A DNA stretch of 37,135 nucleotides from an uncultured Thermomicrobiales bacterium (GTDB taxonomy: Bacteria; Chloroflexota; Chloroflexia; Thermomicrobiales; UBA6265): the NCBI GenBank assembly GCA_902806355.1, contig CADCWI010000027.1:1-37135 (forward strand), in the 5' to 3' direction. The notes beneath the pieces are model-generated. The model was not told where the DNA came from, ran no database searches, and saw nothing but the letters and a program-made list of their open reading frames with translations. Every line of letters begins with the position of its first letter. The first letter of the stretch is position 1. The position numbers and the translations under genes were made by a program. Below, piece by piece: positions 1 through 8,059 of this stretch.

Positions 1-1
1 C

Positions 2-127
2 AGCGATCGCCGCGATGGTCGGGAAGGCAGGGGTGGCTACGCGACCGGACTCGATCTTCCGAAGGGTCTCCGGCGAGACACCCGCATCGAGCTCGGCGAT
101 GATCAGTGCGACCCAACGCGCATTGAG
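2..127 (-). pseudogene. XRE-family helix-turn-helix regulator fragment
   Basis: Read on the minus strand, this stretch encodes a recognisable HTH_3/XRE recognition-helix region: the core reads GVSPETLRKIESGRVATP, followed by PTIAAIA. That matches the second half of a Cro/C1-type DNA-binding domain. The frame runs off the left edge, so the C-terminus is outside the window. Upstream (towards position 127) the usual first helix is not recognisable and no start with a ribosome site is seen; instead the opposite strand becomes a methionine aminopeptidase. I infer that the 5' end of the regulator was lost at a junction near position 105-115. It could also be an intact gene with an unusual N-terminus. 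Family assignment is fairly sure; the broken status is an inference. Confidence 0.45.
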
Positions 128-707
128 CGCAGGGATCGCCGCGGCCGAACCGGGGGCTCGCGTTGGTGACATCGCCTATGCCATTGGCTCGGTCCTCACC
201 GAGGCGGGATATCCGATCAACACCGAGTTTGGAGGTCACGGCGTCGGATCGACAATACACCAGGACCCGCACATCCCAAACACGGGGTGGCCCGGTCGCG
301 GGTACAGGCTGCGCCCCGGACTGCTGTTGGCATTGGAGCCATGGGTCATGGCGGACACCGCCGAGCTCGTCACCGATGCCGATGGCTGGACCCTCAGAAG
401 CGCGACAGGCTGCCGAACGGCACACAGTGAGCACACGATCGCAATCACGAACGACGGAGCCGACATCCTCACCTTGCCAGCGCAGGTGCAGCCGAGAGGC
501 CGGAGCGATTCGATTCCCTCTTCTCCAGGCGCTTCACTACGAATCGCGGGCCACATGAAAGGCTGCCGATGTTTCACGTCAACGCTGCCCTGCGCCCCTG
601 GCACCATCTCACCGTCGCTCGTCTCACCTTCGACGACGGGTGGCCGACGGGCGCGGCAACGGCCCGGATCTTCTCCTACCAGAACCGGCGGGTCGACAAT
701 GAAATGA
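111..707 (+). pseudogene. Type I methionine aminopeptidase, C-terminal half only
   Basis: MAP (M24 family) removes the N-terminal Met from nascent proteins with two metal ions. The segment from about 111 to 480 carries the C-terminal half of the fold: a GHGVG block with a metal-ligand His, HQDPHIPN, LALEPW with a ligand Glu, DGWTL, and SEHTIAI with the last ligand Glu. The N-terminal half, including the two Asp ligands, is absent, because upstream of about 110 the opposite strand encodes an HTH domain. The frame stays open to 707, but after ILTL (about 475) it no longer resembles MAP. From about 490 another frame reads through to a stop at 736, which may mark a frameshift. It is most likely a decayed duplicate; a full-length map gene would be expected elsewhere in the genome. 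Confidence 0.55.
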
Positions 708-837
708 TGCGTCAGCCACGGAGTGATGTCGCGTAGCGCGCGTTAGTACAATCGACCTACCGGCTCAGGGAAGAACGATTGCAGCATGTCCACATGTGGC
801 TGATCCCAGCAGATTGAGGTGTCTGGAGGTAAGGGCG

Positions 838-1233
838 ATGTCACCACCGCGAATGAACGTTCCCACACCGGTCATTGGAGCTCCTGACCCGCAAGTGCTG
901 GGTGCGTTCTACGCGAAGCTTCTGGATTGGAACGTGGTGGAGAACGAAGCTGATTGGGTGGCGATAGAGGCGCCGGACGGTCGAGGCGCGAGCGCCCGGC
1001 ATGGGCTGTCGTTCCAGCGCGAACAACACTGGATCCGTCCAGTGTGGCCTGCGGCGCCGGGCCAGCAGCAGATGACGATGCACCTGGATATCGGCGTCGA
1101 CGACCTTGAGGCGGCTATTGCCTGGGGGCTCGAGTTGGGAGCGACACTTGCAGAGTTCCAACCCCAGGAGCACGTGCGTGTCATGCTCGACCCAGCCGGA
1201 CATCCATTCTGTCTCTGTGGAGAGAAAAGTTGA
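838..1233 (+). CDS. VOC-superfamily (glyoxalase/bleomycin-resistance fold) protein
   Basis: A 131-residue protein with the features of a single vicinal-oxygen-chelate domain: an N-terminal PDPQVLGAFYAKLLDW block (strand plus helix), a central MTMHLDIGVDDLEAA block, and a C-terminal VMLDPAGHPFCLC strand. This length is typical of one betaalphabetabetabeta pair module, which usually works as a dimer. His in MHLDI and the region near the C-terminus are possible metal ligands, but the substrate cannot be told from sequence. The start at 838 is chosen because GGAGG lies at 824-828; an in-frame GTG at 796 would add 14 residues without a good ribosome site. It has no co-directional partner nearby. 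Family is secure, function open. Confidence 0.8.
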   Translation: MSPPRMNVPTPVIGAPDPQVLGAFYAKLLDWNVVENEADWVAIEAPDGRGASARHGLSFQREQHWIRPVWPAAPGQQQMTMHLDIGVDDLEAAIAWGLELGATLAEFQPQEHVRVMLDPAGHPFCLCGEKS

Positions 1234-1619
1234 TCCTGTGGCCCATTTCGGTCAAGGAGCGGAAGCGTGAGGACGGCCGGGCATCGAGGAAGATGACATG
1301 AAGGCGCGTTGGATCGTCCTTGTCCGCCCCGTACGGGATTGGAAGTATGGATCTGCTGCATCTCTTCACCGAAGCGAACGATCACCGCTCCGTCCATGCC
1401 GAAATCCGATCGGATGAACTCGCGTATCCTGATCACATTCACCCGCAGATAGTGCGTATGAGGTGTTGCCACTCTGGACGCACGTGGCAACGTCGGTGAG
1501 CTCGAGGACCAGCACGCGCTCTGGAAGGGCCGGCATCGCGATCCGGCGTTTCGCTCCAAGGTTGATGCTCGCGGCAACGCGACGAGCATCATCACCGCAT
1601 GCTTGCCCCGATTAACGAA
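1234..1619. other. Intergenic region without an intact gene
   Basis: About 390 bases between the VOC gene and the terminator at 1620. Several short frames are open on both strands, and some stretches (around 1350-1450 and 1485-1600) have coding-like composition, but none has a start, ribosome site and recognisable domain together. It may hold decayed coding sequence. No RNA gene or repeat was recognised. Confidence 0.4.
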
Positions 1620-1649
1620 GAACATCGCGGGATCGATCCCGCGATGTTC
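1620..1649 (-). terminator. Perfect 30-base palindrome, likely terminator
   Basis: Positions 1620-1634 and 1635-1649 are exact reverse complements (left arm GAACATCGCGGGATC). It lies 29 bases beyond the stop of the minus-strand small gene ending at 1679, and on that strand it is followed by a T-containing stretch (TTCGTTAA). The symmetry would also allow it to stop plus-strand read-through. Confidence 0.6.
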
Positions 1650-1678
1650 GCCTTCCTCCGCCCGTTGGATGCGGCGGT

Positions 1679-1912
1679 CTACTTGCCAAGCTCCTGCATG
1701 ACCAGCGGCTTGAGCCGGGCCACTTCCTGAACCGCGGTCTGCTGCAGTTCGTCGAGCATCGAAGAGATTTCTTGATTCCCCTGAGCATCGGCCTTATAGG
1801 CTTCGAGCGCGGCGATCCCCTCAAGCTTGTTGTGGAGCAATGTCAGCAGGTTGTAGCCGACATTCGAGACACCACTCGTCTGCTCGGATTGCTTCTTTGC
1901 CTGGTCGGTCAT
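1679..1912 (-). CDS. Small helical hypothetical protein
   Basis: A 77-residue, charged, probably all-helical protein without a signal peptide or membrane segment. The central part (NLLTLLHNKLEGIAALEAY) and the following helix look like an antiparallel helical pair; the C-terminus reads KPLVMQELGK. I do not recognise a named family. The start at 1912 is preceded on the minus strand by AAAGGA about 11 bases upstream; the longer open frame to 2071 lacks such a site and crosses the neighbour's terminator. A strong palindromic terminator follows at 1620-1649, and another terminator separates it from the next gene upstream, so it is probably monocistronic. The insulated context supports a real gene. 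Confidence 0.65.
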   Translation of the reverse strand: MTDQAKKQSEQTSGVSNVGYNLLTLLHNKLEGIAALEAYKADAQGNQEISSMLDELQQTAVQEVARLKPLVMQELGK

Positions 1913-2052
1913 GACAGGATGATTCCTTTCCACTGACTTACGCGGGTTTTTCGACGGGACGGAAGGATCCGTCATCCACCGACGCTCTTCGCAGAGGGTG
2001 TGCCAGCCGCATCGGACCGACGCTCCCGGGGCTGCCAAACCCACCAGAAACC

Positions 2053-2087
2053 ACAACGGCCGGCGACGCATGGTCGCCGGCCGTTGT
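2053..2087 (-). terminator. Rho-independent terminator of the oxidoreductase gene
   Basis: A perfect 15-bp stem (2053-2067 with 2073-2087) and a 5-base loop, placed 34 bases past the stop codon of the minus-strand gene ending at 2121. On the minus strand it is followed by GGTTTCTGG. Stem strength and placement support termination, though the T-run is weak. Confidence 0.7.
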
Positions 2088-2120
2088 ATGCAGACAGGAG
2101 GACTTGCCAGGCGTCCGAGA

Positions 2121-4214
2121 TCAGTCGGCCACGATCGCGAGGTCGACGCTCTCGCGCTCCTCTGGCGGCGTCAGCCGGAAGTGCTCCATCGTCAGGCACT
2201 CGGTCGGGCACCAGTCGACGCAGAGACCGCAGCGGATGCAGGAGCGTTCATCGATCACCATCACCGCGGCAAACGGACCGAGCTCCGCCCGTGCCATCTC
2301 CGCCAGCTCGACATCGTTGTCGATGCTGTAGAGCCGGTCGGGTGAGATCATCTCGATGCACTGATGCGGGCAGACATCGCCGCAACTGTTGCAGAGAATG
2401 CAGCGATTTCCATCGATATTGATGTTGAGCTGGCACTGCAGGCAGCGCTTGGCTTCCTCGAAACCGATCGACTTGGTGTAGCCGATCTCCGTCTCCAGGG
2501 TGTTGTCCAGCGTTCCCATGCCGCGCTCGGCCGCCGGCAACATCGGCATCCCCTGGCGCCCAACGCCCGCGTAATCGTCCCCCCACACGAGACGGCGACT
2601 CATTGCCGTCATCGACCACTCGGCAACACCTTCCGAAAGCAGCGGGTTCGGCGTGGAGATGAACTCGGTCGGAATGCGGGTGAGCTCCATCTCCTTCTTC
2701 TTCGGCGGGGCGCCACGAAGCTCCTGGTCGATCAGGTCGGCGACACGCTTGCCTTCACCGATCGCGGAGATGAAGTTGGTCGGATTGACGACATAATCTC
2801 CGGCCGCCCACACATTGTCGATTTCGCTCTTGAGGTTCTGGTCGAGCAGGGGAACACCTCGCCGATCGATCGACTGGAACATGTCGCCGAGAAAGCGGTT
2901 ATCCTGGCGCTGGCCGATTGCGGTGATCACCATGTCGCACTCGATCAGGAACTCCGAGCCTTCGACAGGCATCGGGCGCCGTCGTCCGGAGGCATCCGGC
3001 TCTCCCAGCTCATTTCGCACCAGCTCGATCGCCCGGACGCGGCCCTGATCATCACCAATCACGCGGATCGGCGTGACCATGTACATGATCTCGACACCTT
3101 CGATCTCGGCTTCCTCGAGTTCGAGCTCTTCGACCGGGATCTCGTTGACGGTTCGGCGATAGGTCATAACCGACCGTTCTGCCCCGAGCCTCAGCACGGT
3201 TCGGACACAGTCCATGGATGTGAATCCGCCACCTACCGTGACGACCCGCCTGCCGACCCAGACATCCTTCTGGCCGAGGGATGTGTCCTCGAGGAACTGG
3301 AGACCGGAGACGACGCCAGTCAGATCCTCTCCCGGAACACCCATCGACTGGGCTGTCTGGCATCCCGCCGCGAGCACCACCGCGTCGTTGTCGCGGGCAA
3401 GGTCCGCCAGATGAACATCCTTGCCGACTTCCATGTTGTAGTGGATGCGGATGCCGAGGTCGGTGATCATCGCAACCTCCTCCGCGATCACGTCGCGCGG
3501 CAAGCGCCACTCCGGCACCCCCGTCCACATCACACCGCCCGGAACCGGGAAGCGCTCGTAGATATCGACGTCATAGCCCTTGCGCGCGAGCTGGCGCGCG
3601 GCGGAAAGGCCGCACACGCCGGCACCGATAATCGCCGCGGACTTGCCATTCGGGGGAGGGGCCAGTTCACGACGGGTCTCGCCACGATAGTCGGAGGCGA
3701 CGCGCTTGAGATAGCAGATCCCGATCGGGGCATCGACTTCCTTGCGGCGGCAGGCATCCTCGCAGGGACGCGCGCACATCCGGCCAAGGCACCCCGGGAA
3801 GACGTTGTGCTCGCGATTCACCTCGTAGGAGTCGGCGTACCGCCCATCGGCGATGAATGCGATGTACCGGGAGATGTCGGTGTGCGACGGACACGCCGTC
3901 ATGCAGGGGATGTTTTCCTGGAACCACTGCGGATCACCGGTATAGATCGGGTACCGCTTGCCATGGCGCAGGATGAACGGCGAGTAGAAGGAAGCGTCGA
4001 CAAACGCCAGCAACCGGATGCGGCGGCTGTCTTCGATATCGATCTGGTCATAACCCTGGCCAGCGATTCCAAACGATGCCAGCTCGCCGGCGGTCAACCC
4101 GACTTCTGCGGAATCCATGGCGCGAAAGCGGTCCGCCGGAGCGCCGCAAGAGGGGCACTCGTCCGGCGGCGCCGCGCCTTCATGGATCCAGCCACAAACT
4201 TTACAGCGGAACAT
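2121..4214 (-). CDS. Rubredoxin-GltD-ferredoxin fusion NAD(P)H/FAD oxidoreductase
   Basis: A 697-residue soluble flavo-iron-sulfur enzyme. Residues 1-30 form a short rubredoxin-like knuckle (C4, C7, C20, C23). Residues 100-160 match the Fe-S-binding domain of glutamate synthase small chain (C104, C108, then C142, C147, C151, C155). Residues about 193-500 are a pyridine-nucleotide-disulfide oxidoreductase core with an FAD GAGVCG motif (197-202), a second dinucleotide GGGFTS motif (328-333) and the AGD motif (471-473). The C-terminus has a two-cluster [4Fe-4S] ferredoxin (C605/C608/C611/C615 and C659/C662/C665/C669, closing Cys C619 and C673). GltD-like proteins move electrons between NAD(P)H and Fe-S partners, as in NfnB. 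No glutamate synthase large subunit is adjacent, so the acceptor is unknown. The start at 4214 has GGAG just upstream and puts the first rubredoxin Cys at position 4. Confidence 0.9.
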   Translation of the reverse strand: MFRCKVCGWIHEGAAPPDECPSCGAPADRFRAMDSAEVGLTAGELASFGIAGQGYDQIDIEDSRRIRLLAFVDASFYSPFILRHGKRYPIYTGDPQWFQENIPCMTACPSHTDISRYIAFIADGRYADSYEVNREHNVFPGCLGRMCARPCEDACRRKEVDAPIGICYLKRVASDYRGETRRELAPPPNGKSAAIIGAGVCGLSAARQLARKGYDVDIYERFPVPGGVMWTGVPEWRLPRDVIAEEVAMITDLGIRIHYNMEVGKDVHLADLARDNDAVVLAAGCQTAQSMGVPGEDLTGVVSGLQFLEDTSLGQKDVWVGRRVVTVGGGFTSMDCVRTVLRLGAERSVMTYRRTVNEIPVEELELEEAEIEGVEIMYMVTPIRVIGDDQGRVRAIELVRNELGEPDASGRRRPMPVEGSEFLIECDMVITAIGQRQDNRFLGDMFQSIDRRGVPLLDQNLKSEIDNVWAAGDYVVNPTNFISAIGEGKRVADLIDQELRGAPPKKKEMELTRIPTEFISTPNPLLSEGVAEWSMTAMSRRLVWGDDYAGVGRQGMPMLPAAERGMGTLDNTLETEIGYTKSIGFEEAKRCLQCQLNINIDGNRCILCNSCGDVCPHQCIEMISPDRLYSIDNDVELAEMARAELGPFAAVMVIDERSCIRCGLCVDWCPTECLTMEHFRLTPPEERESVDLAIVAD

Positions 4215-4513
4215 GGGCGGCTCTCCGGGAAGGGATCGATCTCGCGGCTGATCTCCTGCAGATGGCCAGCAACGCACCACCGGGAATCATGAGCCGGTCG
4301 CACCCTGGATCGGGTAACAGACACTTGAAGTATACGCGCCGGCGTACCGCCCTGTGACCGATTGCATGACAAGAACCGGAACACCTGCGCATTGACGCGT
4401 CGATCCGCGCTTCGCCCCGGAAGGCGGTGCCCCGCAGCGGGGCCGGGCCTTCACGCGGCACCCACATGCTCCACACTCGCGGATTCCGCTGAACACCCGG
4501 TGAACCCGGATTC

Positions 4514-4539
4514 GTAGGGGCAGACCTCAGTGTCTGACC
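4514..4539 (+). repeat. Degenerate REP-like palindrome with GTAG tag
   Basis: GTAG at 4514-4517 is followed by GGGCAGAC, a short loop, and GTCTGACC. One position of the stem is mismatched. It matches the better-preserved element at 21344-21373, which has the same GGCAGAC stem. Confidence 0.5.
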
Positions 4540-4600
4540 GCAGGTCCGCTGAACACCCGCCCAACCCTGCCAAACCCGTCCCGCAACGCTCCAACCAGTG

Positions 4601-4640
4601 AAAACCGTAAAAACCGTGCAACAAAAAACGGTACGGTTTT
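4601..4640. repeat. Inverted ACCGT/ACGGT motif cluster
   Basis: AAAACCGTA (4601-4609) and AAAAACCGT (4609-4617) face GTACGGTTTT (4631-4640), giving a possible hairpin. The GTACGGTTT word recurs three times at 10706-10741, so it appears to be a dispersed intergenic word rather than a one-off. Confidence 0.45.
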
Positions 4641-4667
4641 CTGCCATCTGGGTCACTGCCACTGCCC

Positions 4668-4706
4668 GGTGCGGCGGCTTGGTGCGGCGGCTTGGTGCGG
4701 CGGCTG
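4668..4706 (+). repeat. Three tandem copies of a 13-bp unit
   Basis: The unit GGTGCGGCGGCTT occurs at 4668-4680 and 4681-4693, with a third copy differing at the last base at 4694-4706. It lies about 165 bases upstream of the first antiporter start, so copy number could vary within its leader or promoter region. Confidence 0.75.
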
Positions 4707-4869
4707 GAATCCGTCGAGTCGCGGAAAGGCAGCTCGATCCAGGTCAGGCGTGGAGGAGCCTGCCTCTTCGAGCAGGTGTGCGCCACCGCCTTCGGCTGCG
4801 ACAATGAGCGCATGATCACCACGCGCCGCTCATCGGACGGGTATTGGGACTCTCGCCCAGGAACGACGC

Positions 4870-6438
4870 ATGCATACATTCGAGCTCATCATCGGGCTTC
4901 TGGCACTGATCGCCGTGCTCGCCTGGCTGGCGGATCGGATCGGGATTCCCTATCCGCTGCTGATGCTGCTCGGCGGGGCGATCTTCGCAGTGATCCCGTG
5001 GACTCCGATCATCGACCTCGACCCGGAGCTCACCCTCGTCCTGTTCCTGCCTCCGATCCTCTTCCAGGCCGCCTACACCACTTCCCTGCGGGACTTTCGC
5101 AAGGAGTTCCGCCAGATCAGCCGCCTCGCCTTCGGACTTGTTTTCATCACCACCATCCTGGTCGCCATCGTTGCCAAGTGGATTATTCCTGATCTGCCGT
5201 GGGGAGCCGCATTCGTGCTCGGTGCGATCGTGTCGCCTCCCGACGCGGTCGCCGCGACCTCGATCATCGGCCGACTCGGTGCTCCCCGACGGGTTGAAAC
5301 CGTGCTTGAGGGCGAGAGCCTGATCAACGACGCCAGTGCGCTGGTCGCCTACAGGTTCGCGGTGGCTGCTGTCGTTTCTGGCACATTCTCACTGATGGGC
5401 GCCCTGACCGAGATGGTGATGGTGACACTGGGCGGACTTTCGATTGGGATCGCGGTCGCCTGGCTGCTGATCCGGCTCTTCCCCTACGTCGAGGATCCCA
5501 TCATCGAGATTCTGCTCACCCTGCTCGCTCCCGCAGCGACCTACCTGCTGGCGGAAGAGTTCGGCGTCTCTGGCGTCCTCTCTACCGTGGCGTGCGGGCT
5601 CTATCTCGGCTGGATGACGCCTCGGGTCCAGACTGCGGGCACCCGGATCCGGGGCCGCGCTATCTGGGACCTGACCGTGCAAGTCATCAACGGGATGGTC
5701 TTCATCCTGATGGGAATCACGATTGGCCAGTTCAGAACCGAGCTGCCCGTCACGGGTTACGACCGCATCCTCATCCAGAGTGCCGCTGTCCTTCTGGCGA
5801 TGATCGCCGCGCGGTTTATGTGGGTTTTCGTTGAGCTTGGGATCTACCAGCTCACGCGGCGGGGGCTCCATCGGCCGGTCAACTGGCGGGAATCCGTCTT
5901 CATCTCGTGGACCGGTCTGCGTGGTGTCGTTTCACTTGCGACTGCCCTCGCTTTGCCAATAACGATCGCGAACGGTGATCCGTTCCCGCATCGTACGGAC
6001 ATCATCCTCATTACCGCCAACGTGATCGTCGTCTCGCTGGTGGGGTTTGGCCTGCCGCTGCCCTGGCTCATGCGCAAGCTGTCACTGGCCGACGACGGTT
6101 CCGTCGAGCGGGAATACGACATCGCCAAGCGAGCGGCGATGTCGGCGATCGGACAGCGACTGGACGTAGTCCGGACGGAGAACCCTGCCTTGTATCTCCA
6201 GATGGAACCCTTCGTCTTCCGGGTAAAGGCGATCGCCGACCATTCACGAACCACATCCGGCGATACCGATGCTGACCTCGTCGATGACCTCGTCGAGCCA
6301 ACACGGTTTCGCGATGAACTGATCGCGTCGGCGCGGGAAGCGGTCCTGCTGCTGCGCGACAACGGTACGATCGGAGACGAAGCCCGGCGCCGCGTCGAAC
6401 GGACGCTCGATCTCGAAGAACTCCGCTTCAACTCCTGA
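4870..6438 (+). CDS. CPA1-family Na+(K+)/H+ antiporter, copy 1
   Basis: A 522-residue inner-membrane antiporter of the CPA1 (NhaP/NHE) family that exchanges cytoplasmic Na+ or K+ for protons. It begins in a membrane helix (FELIIGLLALIAVLAWLAD) and has about 12 hydrophobic segments up to residue ~415. The ion-binding signature is intact: VSPPDAVAATS with the key Asp at 125, and EGESLINDASAL with the Asn-Asp pair at 153-154. The conserved WTGLRGVVSLATALALP block follows in the second half. The last ~110 residues are a charged cytoplasmic tail with Asp/Glu-rich helices, likely regulatory. The start is preceded by AGGAA. A paralogue follows after 46 bases, so the two are probably co-transcribed. 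The transported cation cannot be told from sequence. Confidence 0.92.
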   Translation: MHTFELIIGLLALIAVLAWLADRIGIPYPLLMLLGGAIFAVIPWTPIIDLDPELTLVLFLPPILFQAAYTTSLRDFRKEFRQISRLAFGLVFITTILVAIVAKWIIPDLPWGAAFVLGAIVSPPDAVAATSIIGRLGAPRRVETVLEGESLINDASALVAYRFAVAAVVSGTFSLMGALTEMVMVTLGGLSIGIAVAWLLIRLFPYVEDPIIEILLTLLAPAATYLLAEEFGVSGVLSTVACGLYLGWMTPRVQTAGTRIRGRAIWDLTVQVINGMVFILMGITIGQFRTELPVTGYDRILIQSAAVLLAMIAARFMWVFVELGIYQLTRRGLHRPVNWRESVFISWTGLRGVVSLATALALPITIANGDPFPHRTDIILITANVIVVSLVGFGLPLPWLMRKLSLADDGSVEREYDIAKRAAMSAIGQRLDVVRTENPALYLQMEPFVFRVKAIADHSRTTSGDTDADLVDDLVEPTRFRDELIASAREAVLLLRDNGTIGDEARRRVERTLDLEELRFNS

Positions 6439-6484
6439 CCGCTTTCAATCTTTGGTACGCCACTTCAGAAAGGGAATTCCGCCG

Positions 6485-8059
6485 ATGCACGGGATCGAGC
6501 TCATCATCGTCCTGCTGTTCATGGTTCTCGTGCTGGCGGTGATCGCGTTCCGGCTGGGCATCCCTTATCCAATGGTCCTGCTCATTGGCGGGACGGCCAT
6601 CGCGTTTACGCCTGGCATGCCCCACGTTGCTCTGGATCCGGAACTGGTGTTCGTGCTCTTCCTGCCACCGATCCTCTTCAGCGCCGCCTATTTCACGTCC
6701 TGGCGGGACTTCAGGGCCAACGGCCGACCGATCGGGCTGCTGGCGATTGGCGGCGTCCTCGCCACGATGTCGATCGTGGCGGTGGTCGCCCGCATGCTGA
6801 TCCCGGACATCACTTGGCCCGTGGCGTTTGTGATCGGCGCAATCGTGTCTCCGCCCGATGCCGTCGCAGCGACGTCGATCTTCCAGCGACTCGGCGTGCC
6901 ACACCGGACGGTCACGATCCTGGAGGGCGAAAGCCTGGTCAATGACGCCAGCGCGTTGATTGCCTTTCGCTTCGCCGTCACCGCGGTGGTCGCCGGAACC
7001 TTTTCGATCTGGGACGCAAGCGCGCAGTTCGTGCTGGTCGCGATCGGTGGCGTCATCCTTGGCATCTTCGCCGGAAAGCTGCTGGGCCGCGTCGTCCAGT
7101 GGATTCCCGAACCGTCGCTAGTCATCGCGTCCACGCTGATCTCGCCGCTCGGCATCTACATGCTCGCGGAAGCTATCCACGTCTCAGGCGTACTTGCGAC
7201 CGTCGCTGCCGGCTTGACCTTCAGTCGAAGACAGTCCTCCGTGCTGGCACCCGAGGCCCGGGCCGGAGGCATGTCGGTCTGGGCTACCGGAATCCTCCTG
7301 ATCAACTGTCTCGTCTTCATCCTGATGGGTTTGCAGGTCGGCGAGATCGTCGATGAGATTGCTACGGACGATCTCAGCACGTTGCTGCGACAGGGGCTCG
7401 TGATCAGCCTCGCGGTGATCCTCGCTCGATTCCTGTGGGTCTATCCCGCGACGTACTTGCCGCGCTTCCTGAGCAAACGCCTGCGAGAGGCGGATCCGAT
7501 TCCACGCGGGGCGGCGACCTTCATCATCGCCTGGTCGGGTCTTCGCGGGATCGTCTCCCTTGCTTCCGCACTCGCCTTGCCGTTGACGCTCGACAACGGC
7601 GAACCGTTCCCGTTTCGGGAAGAAATCGTGTTCATCACGTTCATGGTGATCGTCGTCACGTTGCTGGGACAGGGCTTGCCGTTACCTTGGCTCCTTCGCA
7701 AGCTGGACTTCGAGGATGATGGCAAGCTGGACAGCGAGTTCATCGCCGCCCGCCGCCTGGCCGCGAGCACGATCCTCAAGCGCCTGGACGAGCTCGAACC
7801 AGAGCCTTGGGTCCCGCTCGGGCATGTCATCGAGCTTCGCACCAGATTCAACCACTCCCTGGAGCATCTTCCGGAAAGTGGTCGGGTCGAGGACTACGAC
7901 TCCGATCACATCGATTCGCACAACCAGTTGCTGCAGGAGGTGATCACAGCCGCCAGGAACGCCGTCATTGTCGCGCGCAACAGCGGCGAGATCGGAGATG
8001 ACGCTCGCCTTCGCCTCGAGCAGGAACTGGACCTCGAACTCCTGCGCACGGAATTTTGA
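6485..8059 (+). CDS. CPA1-family Na+(K+)/H+ antiporter, copy 2
   Basis: A 524-residue paralogue of the preceding antiporter, aligned without gaps through the N-terminal half: the VSPPDAVAATS Asp is again residue 125 and the Asn-Asp pair of EGESLVNDASAL is again 153-154. The LRGIVSLASALALP block and a ~110-residue charged C-terminal tail are also conserved. The start at 6485 is chosen over 6452 because AAAGGGA lies upstream and the resulting N-terminus (MHGIELIIVLLFM) matches copy 1. Tandem placement suggests a local duplication. Divergence in the tails and loops suggests different regulation or ion preference, or assembly into one complex; the sequence does not decide between these. Confidence 0.92.
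   Translation: MHGIELIIVLLFMVLVLAVIAFRLGIPYPMVLLIGGTAIAFTPGMPHVALDPELVFVLFLPPILFSAAYFTSWRDFRANGRPIGLLAIGGVLATMSIVAVVARMLIPDITWPVAFVIGAIVSPPDAVAATSIFQRLGVPHRTVTILEGESLVNDASALIAFRFAVTAVVAGTFSIWDASAQFVLVAIGGVILGIFAGKLLGRVVQWIPEPSLVIASTLISPLGIYMLAEAIHVSGVLATVAAGLTFSRRQSSVLAPEARAGGMSVWATGILLINCLVFILMGLQVGEIVDEIATDDLSTLLRQGLVISLAVILARFLWVYPATYLPRFLSKRLREADPIPRGAATFIIAWSGLRGIVSLASALALPLTLDNGEPFPFREEIVFITFMVIVVTLLGQGLPLPWLLRKLDFEDDGKLDSEFIAARRLAASTILKRLDELEPEPWVPLGHVIELRTRFNHSLEHLPESGRVEDYDSDHIDSHNQLLQEVITAARNAVIVARNSGEIGDDARLRLEQELDLELLRTEF

Larger units (their letters stand above)
4215..4869. other. Repeat-rich intergenic region between divergent genes
   Basis: About 650 bases between the divergent oxidoreductase and antiporter genes. 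It contains a degenerate GTAG-tagged palindrome (4514-4539), an inverted arrangement of ACGGT motifs (4601-4640) and a triple 13-bp tandem repeat (4668-4706), listed separately. Open frames here lack ribosome sites and look non-coding. It must hold the promoters of both flanking genes, but no convincing -35/-10 pair was identified. Confidence 0.5.

Noticed and set aside
569..736. Plus-strand ORF of 55 codons after the MAP fragment
   Set aside because: No ribosome site and no recognised family. It may be a frameshifted continuation or decayed sequence, so it is mentioned only under the MAP fragment.
2364..4292. Long plus-strand open frame (642 codons) opposite the oxidoreductase
   Set aside because: It is the antisense shadow of the minus-strand flavoenzyme, whose motifs are intact; the antisense product has no family features.
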